A stretch of 64,000 bases of DNA from Limnohabitans sp. Hippo3. Lineage in GTDB: Bacteria; Pseudomonadota; Gammaproteobacteria; Burkholderiales; Burkholderiaceae_C. Shown here in pieces: positions 23,642 through 32,304 of this stretch. Positions within the stretch are counted from its first letter, which is position 1; every line of letters begins with the position of its first letter. A program made the position numbers and the translations under genes. Below the pieces are notes generated by a model. It did not search any database. It saw nothing but the letters and a program-made list of their open reading frames with translations, and was not told the origin of the DNA. The stretch lies in NCBI RefSeq assembly GCF_003063665.1, contig NZ_NESF01000001.1, forward strand, positions 496,001 to 560,000, written 5' to 3'.

Positions 23642-24741
23642 CACGCTTTCAAAGCCTGGCGAATCACGCCGCACACCTCATCAATGGCTTCATTGCTCAG
23701 CTCGGGATAGATGGGCAGGGACAGGCAACGCTCGGCCACCGATTCGGTCACCGGGAAACTGGCGCCAGCCGCGATCGAGGCAAACACTTTTTGCTGGTGC
23801 AAAGGCACGGGGTAATAAACGGCGCTGGCGATTTGTTGCGCAGTCAATGCTTGCTGGATGGCCGCCCGCTCATCGGTGAGCAAGGTGTACTGGTGGTACA
23901 CGTGCAGTCCCACACCGTCTTCATAAGGCGTTTGCACATTCAGCCCGGCCAAACCCGCGTTGTAGCGGTGGGCCACACGGCGGCGTTCCTGGTTGTAACG
24001 ATCGATCAAGGGCATCTTGGCCCGCAACACCACCGCCTGCAGCTCGTCCAGGCGGCTGTTGTAGCCAATGATGTCGTGGTAGTAACGCACTTTGCTGCCA
24101 TGGTTGCGCAGCATGCGCAGCTTTTCGGCCATGGCGTCGGACTGCGTGGTCACCATGCCGCCGTCGCCGTAGCAGCCGAGGTTTTTACTCGGAAAGAAGC
24201 TGAAAGCCGCTACATCGCCCATGGCGCCCGTTTTGCGACCGCCAATGTCGGCACCGAAGGACTGCGCACAATCCTCCACCAGCTGCAACTGGTGCTCTTG
24301 GGCCAAAGCCATCAGCGGGGCCAGGTCAGCAGGCTGCCCGAACAAATGCACGGGCAGCAAGGCCTTGGTTTTCGGTGTGATCGCACGTCGGACCTGCGCC
24401 ACGTCGATGTTGAAGGTGCGTGGATCGATGTCCACAAACACGGCTTTGGCCCCGACGTAGGCGATCGCCTCGGCGGTGGCAATGAAAGTGAAAGGCGTGG
24501 TGATGACCTCGTCGCCCGGGCCGATGTCGGCCGCCAACAAGGCCAGATGCAAGGCGTCCGTGCCGTTGGCACAGGTGATGGCGTGGGCCACGCCCAGGTA
24601 GTCGGCGGCCTCTTTTTCGAAGGCTTGGACATTGGGGCCCAAGATGAATTGGGCAGCATGGAGGGCGCTCAAAAAAGCGGGTTCCAGCTGGGGCTGGAGA
24701 TCGCGGTATTGCGCGACCAGATCGACCATTGGGATGCGCAT
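23641..24741 (-). CDS. gnnB: DegT/DnrJ/EryC1-type sugar aminotransferase, probable GnnB
   Basis: A 366-residue PLP-dependent aminotransferase acting on nucleotide keto-sugars. The PLP lysine is Lys186 in FFPSKNLG, with VEDCAQSFGA (Asp157) and FGQPADL as further family motifs. By position, immediately after a Gfo/Idh/MocA oxidoreductase and between lpxA and lpxB, it matches GnnB of Acidithiobacillus ferrooxidans, which aminates UDP-3-keto-GlcNAc to UDP-GlcNAc3N. General DegT enzymes for O-antigen sugars (WbpE-like) look similar, so specificity is inferred from context. AAAGGT precedes the ATG; its stop overlaps the lpxB start. Confidence 0.8.
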   Translation of the reverse strand: MRIPMVDLVAQYRDLQPQLEPAFLSALHAAQFILGPNVQAFEKEAADYLGVAHAITCANGTDALHLALLAADIGPGDEVITTPFTFIATAEAIAYVGAKAVFVDIDPRTFNIDVAQVRRAITPKTKALLPVHLFGQPADLAPLMALAQEHQLQLVEDCAQSFGADIGGRKTGAMGDVAAFSFFPSKNLGCYGDGGMVTTQSDAMAEKLRMLRNHGSKVRYYHDIIGYNSRLDELQAVVLRAKMPLIDRYNQERRRVAHRYNAGLAGLNVQTPYEDGVGLHVYHQYTLLTDERAAIQQALTAQQIASAVYYPVPLHQQKVFASIAAGASFPVTESVAERCLSLPIYPELSNEAIDEVCGVIRQALKA

Positions 24742-24767
24742 GGCGTACCTTTCAAACAGGCTAAAAA

Positions 24768-25709
24768 TCAGGAAATCAAGCGGGTGGCTTCGGTGATGCG
24801 CTGAACAGCTTCCAGCGCCCGGCGTCCGGACTCGCCACTCACCTTGGGGGGGCGACCCTCTCTAATGCTCTCGACAAAGTCGAGAATTTCGGAAAACAGG
24901 GGGTCGGCTTCGCCAAATGACTGCTCGTGTCGCTCAATGGCCTGCTCGGGATCGGCCATGGGCGTGGTGGCGCCGCGGTAAGTCGTCAAGGTGCGGGCCT
25001 GGAAGTCCAGCGAATGGCAGGCTTGGCTTTGAAACACGCGCATCTTGCGCTCGCTCTTGGCACTCACGCGGCTGGCGGTCACGTTGGCCACGCAACCGTT
25101 GGCAAAGCGAATACGGGCATTGGCAATGTCGATGTCCGAGGTCAACACGCGCGCGCCGGAGCACTCCACACTTTCCAGCTCGCTGTCGACCAGCGACAAA
25201 ATCAAATCCACATCGTGGATCATCAAATCCAGTAGCACACTCACGTCGGTCGCGCGTGGCTTGAACGGCGCCAGACGCGAGCTGTCAATGAACCGGGGGT
25301 TGGACAGCAAGGGCTCCAGCGCCAAAGCGGCCGGGTTGAAGCGCTCCAGATGGCCCACCGCCAACACGCATTGGTTGTCCTTGGCCAGGCGGATCAGCGC
25401 ATCGGCCTGCTCCAGCGTGGTGGTCATGGGCTTTTCGACCAAGACATGCACCCCGGCCCGCAAAAACTCGGCGCAGACTTCGTAATGACCTTGGGTGGGC
25501 ACCACGATGGAGACCGCGTCGACCTGACCGATCAAAGCCCGGTAATCCTTCAGTGCGGCGCAGCCCAAAGGCCCGGCGACCGCCTCGGCCTGCTCCTGCC
25601 GACTGTCCACCACCGCGACGAGCTGACACTCGGGAATTTTGGCGTACTTTTGAGCATGAAATTTGCCCAGATAACCAACGCCAATGACGGCGCAACGCAA
25701 CAGGGCCAC
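24768..25709 (-). CDS. gnnA: Gfo/Idh/MocA-type NAD(P)-dependent sugar dehydrogenase, probable GnnA
   Basis: A 313-residue oxidoreductase with an N-terminal Rossmann fold (AVIGVGYLGKFHAQKYA near residue 7), the family EKPM motif near residue 97 with its conserved Lys, and DLMIHDVDL in the C-terminal sheet domain. Between lpxA and the aminotransferase it fits GnnA, which oxidises the 3-hydroxyl of UDP-GlcNAc before transamination. The start is a GTG (25707-25709) with a strong GGAGG upstream. The 50-base gap to lpxA has no obvious terminator, so it is likely in the lpx operon. Enzyme identity is an inference from family plus position. Confidence 0.8.
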   Translation of the reverse strand: MALLRCAVIGVGYLGKFHAQKYAKIPECQLVAVVDSRQEQAEAVAGPLGCAALKDYRALIGQVDAVSIVVPTQGHYEVCAEFLRAGVHVLVEKPMTTTLEQADALIRLAKDNQCVLAVGHLERFNPAALALEPLLSNPRFIDSSRLAPFKPRATDVSVLLDLMIHDVDLILSLVDSELESVECSGARVLTSDIDIANARIRFANGCVANVTASRVSAKSERKMRVFQSQACHSLDFQARTLTTYRGATTPMADPEQAIERHEQSFGEADPLFSEILDFVESIREGRPPKVSGESGRRALEAVQRITEATRLIS

Positions 25710-25759
25710 AGGGCCCTCCTTTCATGCTCGGGCCAGGACAGGCCTGGCCCTTGGGTTGT

Positions 25760-26575
25760 TCAATCGACCGAGCGGCGACGCGAACGCACAATGCCCACTT
25801 TGGGCGAAACGCCCGACAAAAAGTCCAGCATCATGTCCACATCGGCCTGCACCTCGAGTTTGTCCTTGGCGATTTGCAAGATGCGTTCTTTGGACGCTTC
25901 CAGCGTGAGGTTTTCCCGGTAAAGCGCTTTGTGCATGGCCCGCACCGCCGCGATTCGGGTGGGCGAATAACCGCGACGACGCAAACCTTCGGCGTTCACG
26001 GTGCGGGCAGCAGCGGGCTGGCCCTGGCACGTCACATACGGCGGCAGGTCGGCAAACAGCAAGGTGCACATGGCCGTGAAGCTGTGCGCTCCCAGACGCA
26101 AGAACTGCCGCACCACCGTGAAGCCACCCAGGATCACCCAGTCGCCTACCACCACGTGGCCCGCCAATTGGGAGTTGTTGGCAAAAATCGTGTGGCTGCC
26201 AATCTGGCAATCGTGCGCCAAATGCACATAAGCCATGAACAGGTTGTCATCACCCACCTGGGTCACACCGCCACCATTGACGGTGCCAGCATTGAAGGTG
26301 CAAAACTCGCGGATGGTGTTGCCGTTGCCGATCACCAAACGGGTCGGCTCACCCGCATATTTTTTGTCCTGCGGCGCAGCGCCCAAGGAGCTGTAGCTGT
26401 GGATGTGGTTGTTCTGACCGATCGTGGTGTGGCCCTCGATCGTGCAATGCGAGCCCACCGTCGAGCCTGCACCGATGACCACATTCGGGCCAATGAGGGT
26501 GTAAGGACCAACGGTCACGGAGGCGTCCAGCTGAGCGGCCGGATCGACCAAAGCGGTGGAGTGGATAGTCGCCAT
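25760..26575 (-). CDS. lpxA: Acyl-ACP-UDP-N-acetylglucosamine (or UDP-GlcNAc3N) acyltransferase
   Basis: A 271-residue left-handed beta-helix enzyme for the first acylation of lipid A. Hexapeptide repeats fill residues 5-180. The catalytic base His121 (E. coli His125) sits in VHLAHDC, with His118 and His140 also kept, and the uridine-side motif NAEGLRRRG is present. Two positions that are His in E. coli and Pseudomonas are changed: His99 to Asn95 and His160 to Arg156. The acyl ruler position (E. coli Gly173) is Met169, as in Pseudomonas, which predicts 3-hydroxy-C10 chains. The C-terminus is longer and Arg-rich. It lies between fabZ and the gnnA-like gene. Confidence 0.95.
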   Translation of the reverse strand: MATIHSTALVDPAAQLDASVTVGPYTLIGPNVVIGAGSTVGSHCTIEGHTTIGQNNHIHSYSSLGAAPQDKKYAGEPTRLVIGNGNTIREFCTFNAGTVNGGGVTQVGDDNLFMAYVHLAHDCQIGSHTIFANNSQLAGHVVVGDWVILGGFTVVRQFLRLGAHSFTAMCTLLFADLPPYVTCQGQPAAARTVNAEGLRRRGYSPTRIAAVRAMHKALYRENLTLEASKERILQIAKDKLEVQADVDMMLDFLSGVSPKVGIVRSRRRSVD

Positions 26576-26581
26576 AGATCC

Positions 26582-27019
26582 TCAGGCAATTTTGCGCATG
26601 GTGCACATCAAATCGGCCTCGCAGGCCAGCTCGTCACCGACCTTGGCCTGGGCCTTGAACTTGAAAATGCCAGCTTTCATGCGGTCCAGCTGCACATCCA
26701 GCGTCAACTGATCGCCCGGCTCCACCGGCCGCTTGAAACGCGCACCGTCAATGCCCGCAAAGTAATAAACCGTGTTGTCATCGGGCGCGGCGTCCAGGGT
26801 GTCAAAAGACAGCAAGGCGGCCGCCTGGGCCAGCGCCTCCAGCATCAGCACACCCGGCATGACCGGACGGTGAGGGAAATGACCTGTGAAAAACGGCTCG
26901 TTGATCGTGACGTTCTTCAAAGCTTTGATGCGTACGCCTTTTTCGAGTTCCAGCACACGGTCCACCAACAAGAAGGGGTAGCGGTGCGGCAGCTGCTTGA
27001 GAATTTTGTGAATGTCCAT
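26582..27019 (-). CDS. fabZ: 3-hydroxyacyl-ACP dehydratase FabZ
   Basis: A 145-residue hot-dog-fold dehydratase of fatty acid elongation. The catalytic His is in [22 protein letters not shown], which also contains the conserved Glu. The N-terminal [16 protein letters not shown] is typical. The frame also allows a GTG one codon upstream; ATG at 27017-27019 is preferred. It sits between lpxD and lpxA, where FabZ competes with LpxA and LpxD for 3-hydroxyacyl-ACP, so co-transcription balances phospholipid and lipid A synthesis. Confidence 0.97.
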   Translation of the reverse strand: MDIHKILKQLPHRYPFLLVDRVLELEKGVRIKALKNVTINEPFFTGHFPHRPVMPGVLMLEALAQAAALLSFDTLDAAPDDNTVYYFAGIDGARFKRPVEPGDQLTLDVQLDRMKAGIFKFKAQAKVGDELACEADLMCTMRKIA

Positions 27020-27024
27020 CACGG

Positions 27025-28011
27025 TCAGTTTTCCTTGTTGTTTTGAATGTCCGCTTCGAGGGCTTTGATGCGGTCTCGCAAACGGGACAGTTGTTTGAGG
27101 CTGGCGGCGTTTTTTTCCCAGTTGGCATTGCTGTCCAGCGGAAACATCCCGGTGTAGTGGCCGGGCTGCGAGATGGAACGCGTGACCACCGAAGCCGCAG
27201 AAACGTGCACATGGTCAGCCAGGCTCAGGTGCCCCAGCACCACGGCACCACCGCCCACGGTGCAATGGGCGCCGATCTTGGCACTCCCCGCCACGCCAAC
27301 GCAGCCAGCCATGGCCGTGTGCTGGCCAACCTGCACGTTGTGGCCAATCTGAATCAGGTTGTCGAGTTTGACCCCGTCTTCGATGACCGTGTCCTCCAGG
27401 GCCCCACGGTCAATGCAGGTGTTGGCGCCGATTTCCACATCGTTGCCAATGCGCACCGCGCCCAGTTGTTCAATTTTTTCCCACTGGCCTTGGTGCGGGG
27501 CGAAGCCGAAGCCGTCTGCACCAATGACGACACCCGAGTGCACCAGGCAACGCGCACCGATTTTGCAGTTTTCACCCACGGTCACGCGGGACTTCAACCA
27601 CGTGCCCGGGCCGATCTCGACCCCCCGCTCCACCACGCACAAAGGGCCAATCACGGCATCTTCAGCAACCAGCGCTTCAGGGTCGATCACCGCACTCGGA
27701 TGAATCCTGGGCCTGGCGGGCTGTGGCAGAGCCCGCTTCCACAAGCGGGTCAAACGGGCGAAGTACAAATAGGGATCATCGGTGATGATCGCCGCTGTGC
27801 GCTGCGCCACCTCGGCCTCAAAGACCGGGCTCACAATCACGCAGCCTGCCAGGCTGTTGGCCAGCTGGCTTTGGTAACGGGCTTGGCTGAGAAAACTGAT
27901 CTGGTCCGGTTGGGCGGTCTGCAAAGGGGCCAGGCCCGACACCTGCATGTCAGAGGGCCCCAACAGACGCCCCCCCAGTGTCTCAACGATAGCGCCCAGC
28001 GTCAGCGACAC
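27025..28011 (-). CDS. lpxD: UDP-3-O-(3-hydroxyacyl)glucosamine N-acyltransferase
   Basis: A 328-residue trimeric beta-helix acyltransferase, third step of lipid A synthesis. An N-terminal uridine-binding domain (residues 1-100) precedes hexapeptide repeats. The catalytic His lies in [12 protein letters not shown] (E. coli His239 equivalent), and a C-terminal coiled helix ([19 protein letters not shown]) closes the trimer. The start is a GTG (28009-28011) without a good ribosome binding site; it follows skp by 24 bases. If the operon makes UDP-GlcNAc3N, this enzyme would act on an amide-linked 3-acyl intermediate. Confidence 0.95.
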   Translation of the reverse strand: MSLTLGAIVETLGGRLLGPSDMQVSGLAPLQTAQPDQISFLSQARYQSQLANSLAGCVIVSPVFEAEVAQRTAAIITDDPYLYFARLTRLWKRALPQPARPRIHPSAVIDPEALVAEDAVIGPLCVVERGVEIGPGTWLKSRVTVGENCKIGARCLVHSGVVIGADGFGFAPHQGQWEKIEQLGAVRIGNDVEIGANTCIDRGALEDTVIEDGVKLDNLIQIGHNVQVGQHTAMAGCVGVAGSAKIGAHCTVGGGAVVLGHLSLADHVHVSAASVVTRSISQPGHYTGMFPLDSNANWEKNAASLKQLSRLRDRIKALEADIQNNKEN

Positions 28012-28035
28012 GGTTTCAAACAGACTGAACGCCTG

Positions 28036-28554
28036 TTATTTGCCCACCGAGGCGTTCAGGGCCTTGATGACTTTTTCTGTGATGTCGTGCTTGGGATTGA
28101 AGTAGGCAGCGTCCTGCAAGATCAGGTCGTACTTCTCGGACTCGGCCACTTGCTTGACCGCACGTCCGGCTTTCTCGAACAGCATCTGGTTTTCTTCGTT
28201 CTTGCGGGCACCCAGGTCTTCCTGGAACTCACGCTGGCGGCGCTTCAGGTCACGGTCCTGATCGATCAGCTGCTTTTGCTTGGCCACGCGCTGCGCTTCA
28301 GACAGCGTGGGCGCGTCGCGCTCGAACTTTTCAGCCGCTGCCTTGAAGGTGTTGATGGCATCGTTCAGGTCTTTTTCGCGCTTCAAAAACTCCGACTCCA
28401 GCTTGGCCTGAGCCGCCTTGGCCACGTTGGAGTCCCGCAAAATGCGGTCCGTATTGACGATGCCGATTTTGAAATCCTGCGCCTGCACCAGGCCCGTGAA
28501 AGCGGATGCACCAGCCAGCAGCGCGACGAGAAGGTTCTTGCGAATCGTTTTCAT
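28036..28554 (-). CDS. skp: Periplasmic chaperone Skp (OmpH family)
   Basis: A 172-residue periplasmic chaperone that shields outer-membrane proteins on the way to BamA. A signal peptide (Lys/Arg-rich start, hydrophobic ALLAGASAFTGLV, cleavage after VQA) is followed by a Lys/Glu-rich coiled-coil body (residues about 45-130) and a C-terminal beta region (YDLILQDAAYFNPKHDIT). Its ATG overlaps the bamA stop as TAATG, so the two are translationally coupled. Confidence 0.94.
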   Translation of the reverse strand: MKTIRKNLLVALLAGASAFTGLVQAQDFKIGIVNTDRILRDSNVAKAAQAKLESEFLKREKDLNDAINTFKAAAEKFERDAPTLSEAQRVAKQKQLIDQDRDLKRRQREFQEDLGARKNEENQMLFEKAGRAVKQVAESEKYDLILQDAAYFNPKHDITEKVIKALNASVGK

Positions 28555-30884
28555 TAGAAAGAGGTTCCGATCTGGAATTGGAGTTTCTGAATTTTATCGC
28601 CTGTCTCTTTGCGAATGGGCGTAGCATAAGAGAAGCGCAGGGGCCCCATGGGGGAGATCCAGCTCAGGCCAATACCCGCGGAAGCCCGCAGGTCACCAAA
28701 AGAGACTTTTTCGTTTTCCCCAAAGGCTCGGCCAATGTCTGTGAAGCCAAACAAACGCAGGGTCTTGTCATTGCCAGCGCCTGGGAAGGGCACCATGAAT
28801 TCGGCGTTCAAAACGATTTTCTTGGGACCACCCAAATAAACGAGTGCAGACGAATCATCGCCTTTGATCGTTCGGGCATTTGGGCCCAACGTCGATTGCT
28901 CAAAGCCTCGAACACTGCCCAAACCACCCACATAGAAATTCTTGAAAATGGGGAATGGCTGTCCGCTCAGGCCTTGACCCCATCCAAGATCCGCATTCAA
29001 AGCCAAGGTGTACTTCTTGCTCAGCGGGAAATACTGCTGGTACTGGTAGTTGCTGCGGAAATAACGAACATCACCTGCCAGGCTCAAATCCGCATTCAGT
29101 CGCTGGTATGTACCCTTGTTCGGTACCAAAGCGCTGTCACGACCGTCCCTGGCCCATCCCAAAGTCAGGGGAATGGCAGTGCTGGTGCTACCAAAAACCC
29201 CTGCATATTCCTTGTAAGGGGCAGGCAACGGGACGCCTGAACCTTCTTTGATTTGGGTCTGCTCCGCATTGGCTCCCACAAAAACCGTGTCCGTCTCGGT
29301 CACGGGCACGCCAAAACGCAGGCCAACACCCGAGTTGATCAAGCTGTAGGAATTGATGTCGCCCAAATAAGGCCGTGTGGTGCGCTGAAACACGTCCAGC
29401 GTGCGGGAAATGCCGTTTTGCGTGAAATAGGGGTCGGTGGTGCTCAAGACCAGATTGCGGTTGTACTTGCTGGTGTTGACTTCAACAGCCAAATAGTTGC
29501 CCGAACCGAAGGCGTTTTCCTGGCGGATGCCAAAACTCAAGGTCACCTTTTCAGCCGAAGAAAAACCCGCACCCAAAGAAATGCTGCCCGTTGGCTTTTC
29601 GGCCACGGTGAACATCAAATCGACCTGATCGGGGGTACCGGGGATTTCGATGGTTTCCACGTTCACGTCGGTGAAAAAACCCAAACGGTCGACGCGGTCA
29701 CGCGACAGACGGATCTTGTCACCGTCGTACCAAGCCGCTTCGTATTGACGGAACTCGCGACGGATCACTTCGTCGCGGGTGCGGTTGTTGCCCGAGACCA
29801 GAATGCGCCTGACGTAAGCACGGCGCGAAGGTTCAGCCTGCAGCACAAACTGCACGCGGTTGTTCTGGCGGTCAATTTCTGGCTTGGCCTCCACCTTAGC
29901 AAAAGCAAAACCAAATTTGCCGAAGTAATCGGTGAAGGCCTTGGTGGTCTCGGCCACGGTTTCGGCGTTGTAGGGCTTGCCCACAGCGATCTTGACCAGC
30001 GCCTTGAATTCATCGTCCTTGTCGAGGTAGTTGCCTTCGAGCTTCACACCCGAGACCACAAAACGCTCACCCTCGGTCACGTTGATCGTAATGGCCATTT
30101 CCTGTTTGTCGGGCGACATGGCCACCTGGGTGGAGTCAATCCGGAACTCCAGAAAACCACGGGCCAAATAATAGGAGCGCAAGGCTTCGAGGTCGGCATT
30201 GAGCTTGGTGCGGGCATAGCGGTCGGACTTGGTGTACCAGCTCATCCAGCCACCCGTGTCCAGGTTGAACTGGTCGCGCAAATCGGACTCCGAGAACGCC
30301 TTGTTGCCCACAATCTGGATCTGTTTGATTCGGGCTGGGCCGCCTTCAGTGATGGTGAAGCTCAGATTCACGCGGTTGCGGTCCACGGGGGTGGCCGTGC
30401 TGACCACTTCGGCGCCGTACAAACTGCGGTTGATGTACTGGCGCTTGAGTTCCTGCTCGGCTTTGTCGGCCAAGGCCTTGTCGTAAGGGCGCCCTTCGGC
30501 CAGACCCACTTCCCGCAAGGCTTTGAGCAAGACGTCCTTGTCAAATTCCTTGAGTCCAATGAACTCGACAGCGGCCACCGAAGGCCGCTCTTCCACCACC
30601 ACCACCAGCACATCGCCTTCGGTTTCCAGGCGAACGTCCTTGAACAAACCCAGGGCGAACAGTGCGCGGATCGCGGCAGCGCCTTTTTCGTCCGAATATT
30701 GGTCACCCACGCGCAGTGGCAAAGAAGCGAAGACCGTACCGGACTCGATCCGCTGCAGACCCTCGACACGGATGTCTCGCACGGTGAAAGGGTCAACAGC
30801 CCAGGCGGGCATGCACGCCATCAAGCTGGCTGCCACCGTCCATGCGGCAGGTTGAAGGCGTGAACGAATGTCAAAAAAATTCAT
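28554..30884 (-). CDS. bamA: Outer membrane protein assembly factor BamA
   Basis: A 776-residue Omp85-family protein, core of the BAM complex. An N-terminal signal peptide ends near AWA; five POTRA domains span about residues 34-430 (the first with FTVRDIRVEGLQRI), and the 16-strand barrel follows with the VRGF motif (GSVRGFEQSTLG) and terminal Phe. The gene is complete. It is usually preceded by rseP, but here 210 bases of apparently non-coding DNA and then dxr lie upstream. Skp, lpxD, fabZ and lpxA follow in one operon. Confidence 0.97.
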   Translation of the reverse strand: MNFFDIRSRLQPAAWTVAASLMACMPAWAVDPFTVRDIRVEGLQRIESGTVFASLPLRVGDQYSDEKGAAAIRALFALGLFKDVRLETEGDVLVVVVEERPSVAAVEFIGLKEFDKDVLLKALREVGLAEGRPYDKALADKAEQELKRQYINRSLYGAEVVSTATPVDRNRVNLSFTITEGGPARIKQIQIVGNKAFSESDLRDQFNLDTGGWMSWYTKSDRYARTKLNADLEALRSYYLARGFLEFRIDSTQVAMSPDKQEMAITINVTEGERFVVSGVKLEGNYLDKDDEFKALVKIAVGKPYNAETVAETTKAFTDYFGKFGFAFAKVEAKPEIDRQNNRVQFVLQAEPSRRAYVRRILVSGNNRTRDEVIRREFRQYEAAWYDGDKIRLSRDRVDRLGFFTDVNVETIEIPGTPDQVDLMFTVAEKPTGSISLGAGFSSAEKVTLSFGIRQENAFGSGNYLAVEVNTSKYNRNLVLSTTDPYFTQNGISRTLDVFQRTTRPYLGDINSYSLINSGVGLRFGVPVTETDTVFVGANAEQTQIKEGSGVPLPAPYKEYAGVFGSTSTAIPLTLGWARDGRDSALVPNKGTYQRLNADLSLAGDVRYFRSNYQYQQYFPLSKKYTLALNADLGWGQGLSGQPFPIFKNFYVGGLGSVRGFEQSTLGPNARTIKGDDSSALVYLGGPKKIVLNAEFMVPFPGAGNDKTLRLFGFTDIGRAFGENEKVSFGDLRASAGIGLSWISPMGPLRFSYATPIRKETGDKIQKLQFQIGTSF

Positions 30885-31094
30885 GGAACAACCATATAAA
30901 GGTCAACCGCTCGGGTTGCGTTGAACACCCGACCTTCAACCCATTAGAAAAAACCCCATCTGCACACCGCCAAAGGGCGATCAACGCAGCATTTTCGCCT
31001 GAAAAACAGGGTCACAGCGCTCGGCACCGCGAAGCCAAGATAATACACCTCGCAAACGCTACACGACCGGTGTGCGCCAGGGGGATCGTGGCCC

Positions 31095-32288
31095 TCACCC
31101 AAGTCGGCCCAGCACCTGCCGCGCAGCCTCGCGACTTTGGCGGTCAATGCCCAGCAAGTCCGCCAGATTTTCCGGTCGCACGGTGTCCACGGCCTCCAGT
31201 GTCGCTTCGTTCACATGGTGAATCTGGTCAAACCGGATACGGCGGTTCAAAAACGCGTCCACCGCGATTTCATTGGCCGCATTGAGCACCGCGCAACTGC
31301 CTGGGGCCCCCTGCAAAGTGGCCCAGGCGAGCTTCAAACCCGGAAAACGCTCCGGATGGCCATGCCCATCCATGGCCTCAAAAGTCATGGCGGACAAGGC
31401 ATGGAAATCGAGCGCAGAAGCCCCCGAAACCATGCGCTCCGGCCAGCTCAAGCCGTAGGCAATCGGCACCCGCATATCGGGGGTGCCCAACTGGGCCACC
31501 ACGGAGTTGTCCTTGTATTGGACCATGGAGTGGATCACGCTTTGGGGGTGAATCACCACCTCCAGCTGCTCGGGGGCCAGGCCAAACAAATAACGGGCCT
31601 CGATGACTTCCAAGGCCTTGTTCATCATGGTGGCGGAATCCACCGAAATTTTGCGCCCCATCACCCAATTGGGATGGGCGCACGCCTGCTCGGGCGTGAC
31701 ATCCTTGAGGCTGCTGGGCTCTCGCCCGCGAAAAGGGCCGCCCGACGCTGTCAGGATGATTTTGTGAACACGCCGCTGCCAGGTGGCCGGGTCTTCGGGC
31801 AAAGACTGGAAAATCGCCGAATGTTCGCTGTCAATCGGCAACAGCACCGCCCCACCCTCGCGCACAGCGGACAAAAACACTTCGCCGCCCACCACCAGGG
31901 CTTCCTTATTGGCCAAAAGCAACTTCTTGCCTGCACGCGCGGCAGCCAAGCAAGGCGACAAGCCTGCGGCGCCGACAATGGCCGCCATAACCGCATCTAC
32001 GGGCTCGGCAGAGGCCACCTCGTCCAGCGCCGCAGCGCCCCAACGCACTTCGGTGCGCAAGCCCTCGGCTTTGAGCTTGTCCGCCAGCAAACGGGCTGCG
32101 TCCTCCTGGACCATGACCGCCACTTCGGGCTTGAATTGCGCGCATTGCGCCAGCATCAGGTCCACCTGGGTCGATGCGGTCAAGGCGTACACCGCAAACT
32201 GCTGCGGATGCCGCGCCAAAACATCCAGAGTGCTCGTGCCAATGGAGCCTGTAGAGCCCAGGATGGTGATGCGTTGGAGGGTGTGCAT
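31095..32288 (-). CDS. dxr: 1-deoxy-D-xylulose 5-phosphate reductoisomerase
   Basis: A 397-residue NADPH-dependent enzyme of the MEP isoprenoid pathway. It has the nucleotide-binding ILGSTGSIGTSTLD at residues 9-22, the metal/substrate loop ILTASGGPFRGRE near 180, HPNWVMGRKISVDSATMMNK, and the flexible region before the C-terminal helical domain. The end is intact (DLLGIDRQSREAARQVLGRLG), so the missing rseP downstream is not due to a truncation running into dxr. It follows cdsA by 16 bases. Confidence 0.97.
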   Translation of the reverse strand: MHTLQRITILGSTGSIGTSTLDVLARHPQQFAVYALTASTQVDLMLAQCAQFKPEVAVMVQEDAARLLADKLKAEGLRTEVRWGAAALDEVASAEPVDAVMAAIVGAAGLSPCLAAARAGKKLLLANKEALVVGGEVFLSAVREGGAVLLPIDSEHSAIFQSLPEDPATWQRRVHKIILTASGGPFRGREPSSLKDVTPEQACAHPNWVMGRKISVDSATMMNKALEVIEARYLFGLAPEQLEVVIHPQSVIHSMVQYKDNSVVAQLGTPDMRVPIAYGLSWPERMVSGASALDFHALSAMTFEAMDGHGHPERFPGLKLAWATLQGAPGSCAVLNAANEIAVDAFLNRRIRFDQIHHVNEATLEAVDTVRPENLADLLGIDRQSREAARQVLGRLG

Positions 32289-32304
32289 AGGGTCCGCTCT
32301 CGTT

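Noticed and set aside
30944..31147. 67-codon frame in the dxr-bamA gap as an rseP remnant
   Set aside because: No HExxH, PDZ or transmembrane pattern; Cys/Arg-rich and partly overlapping dxr.
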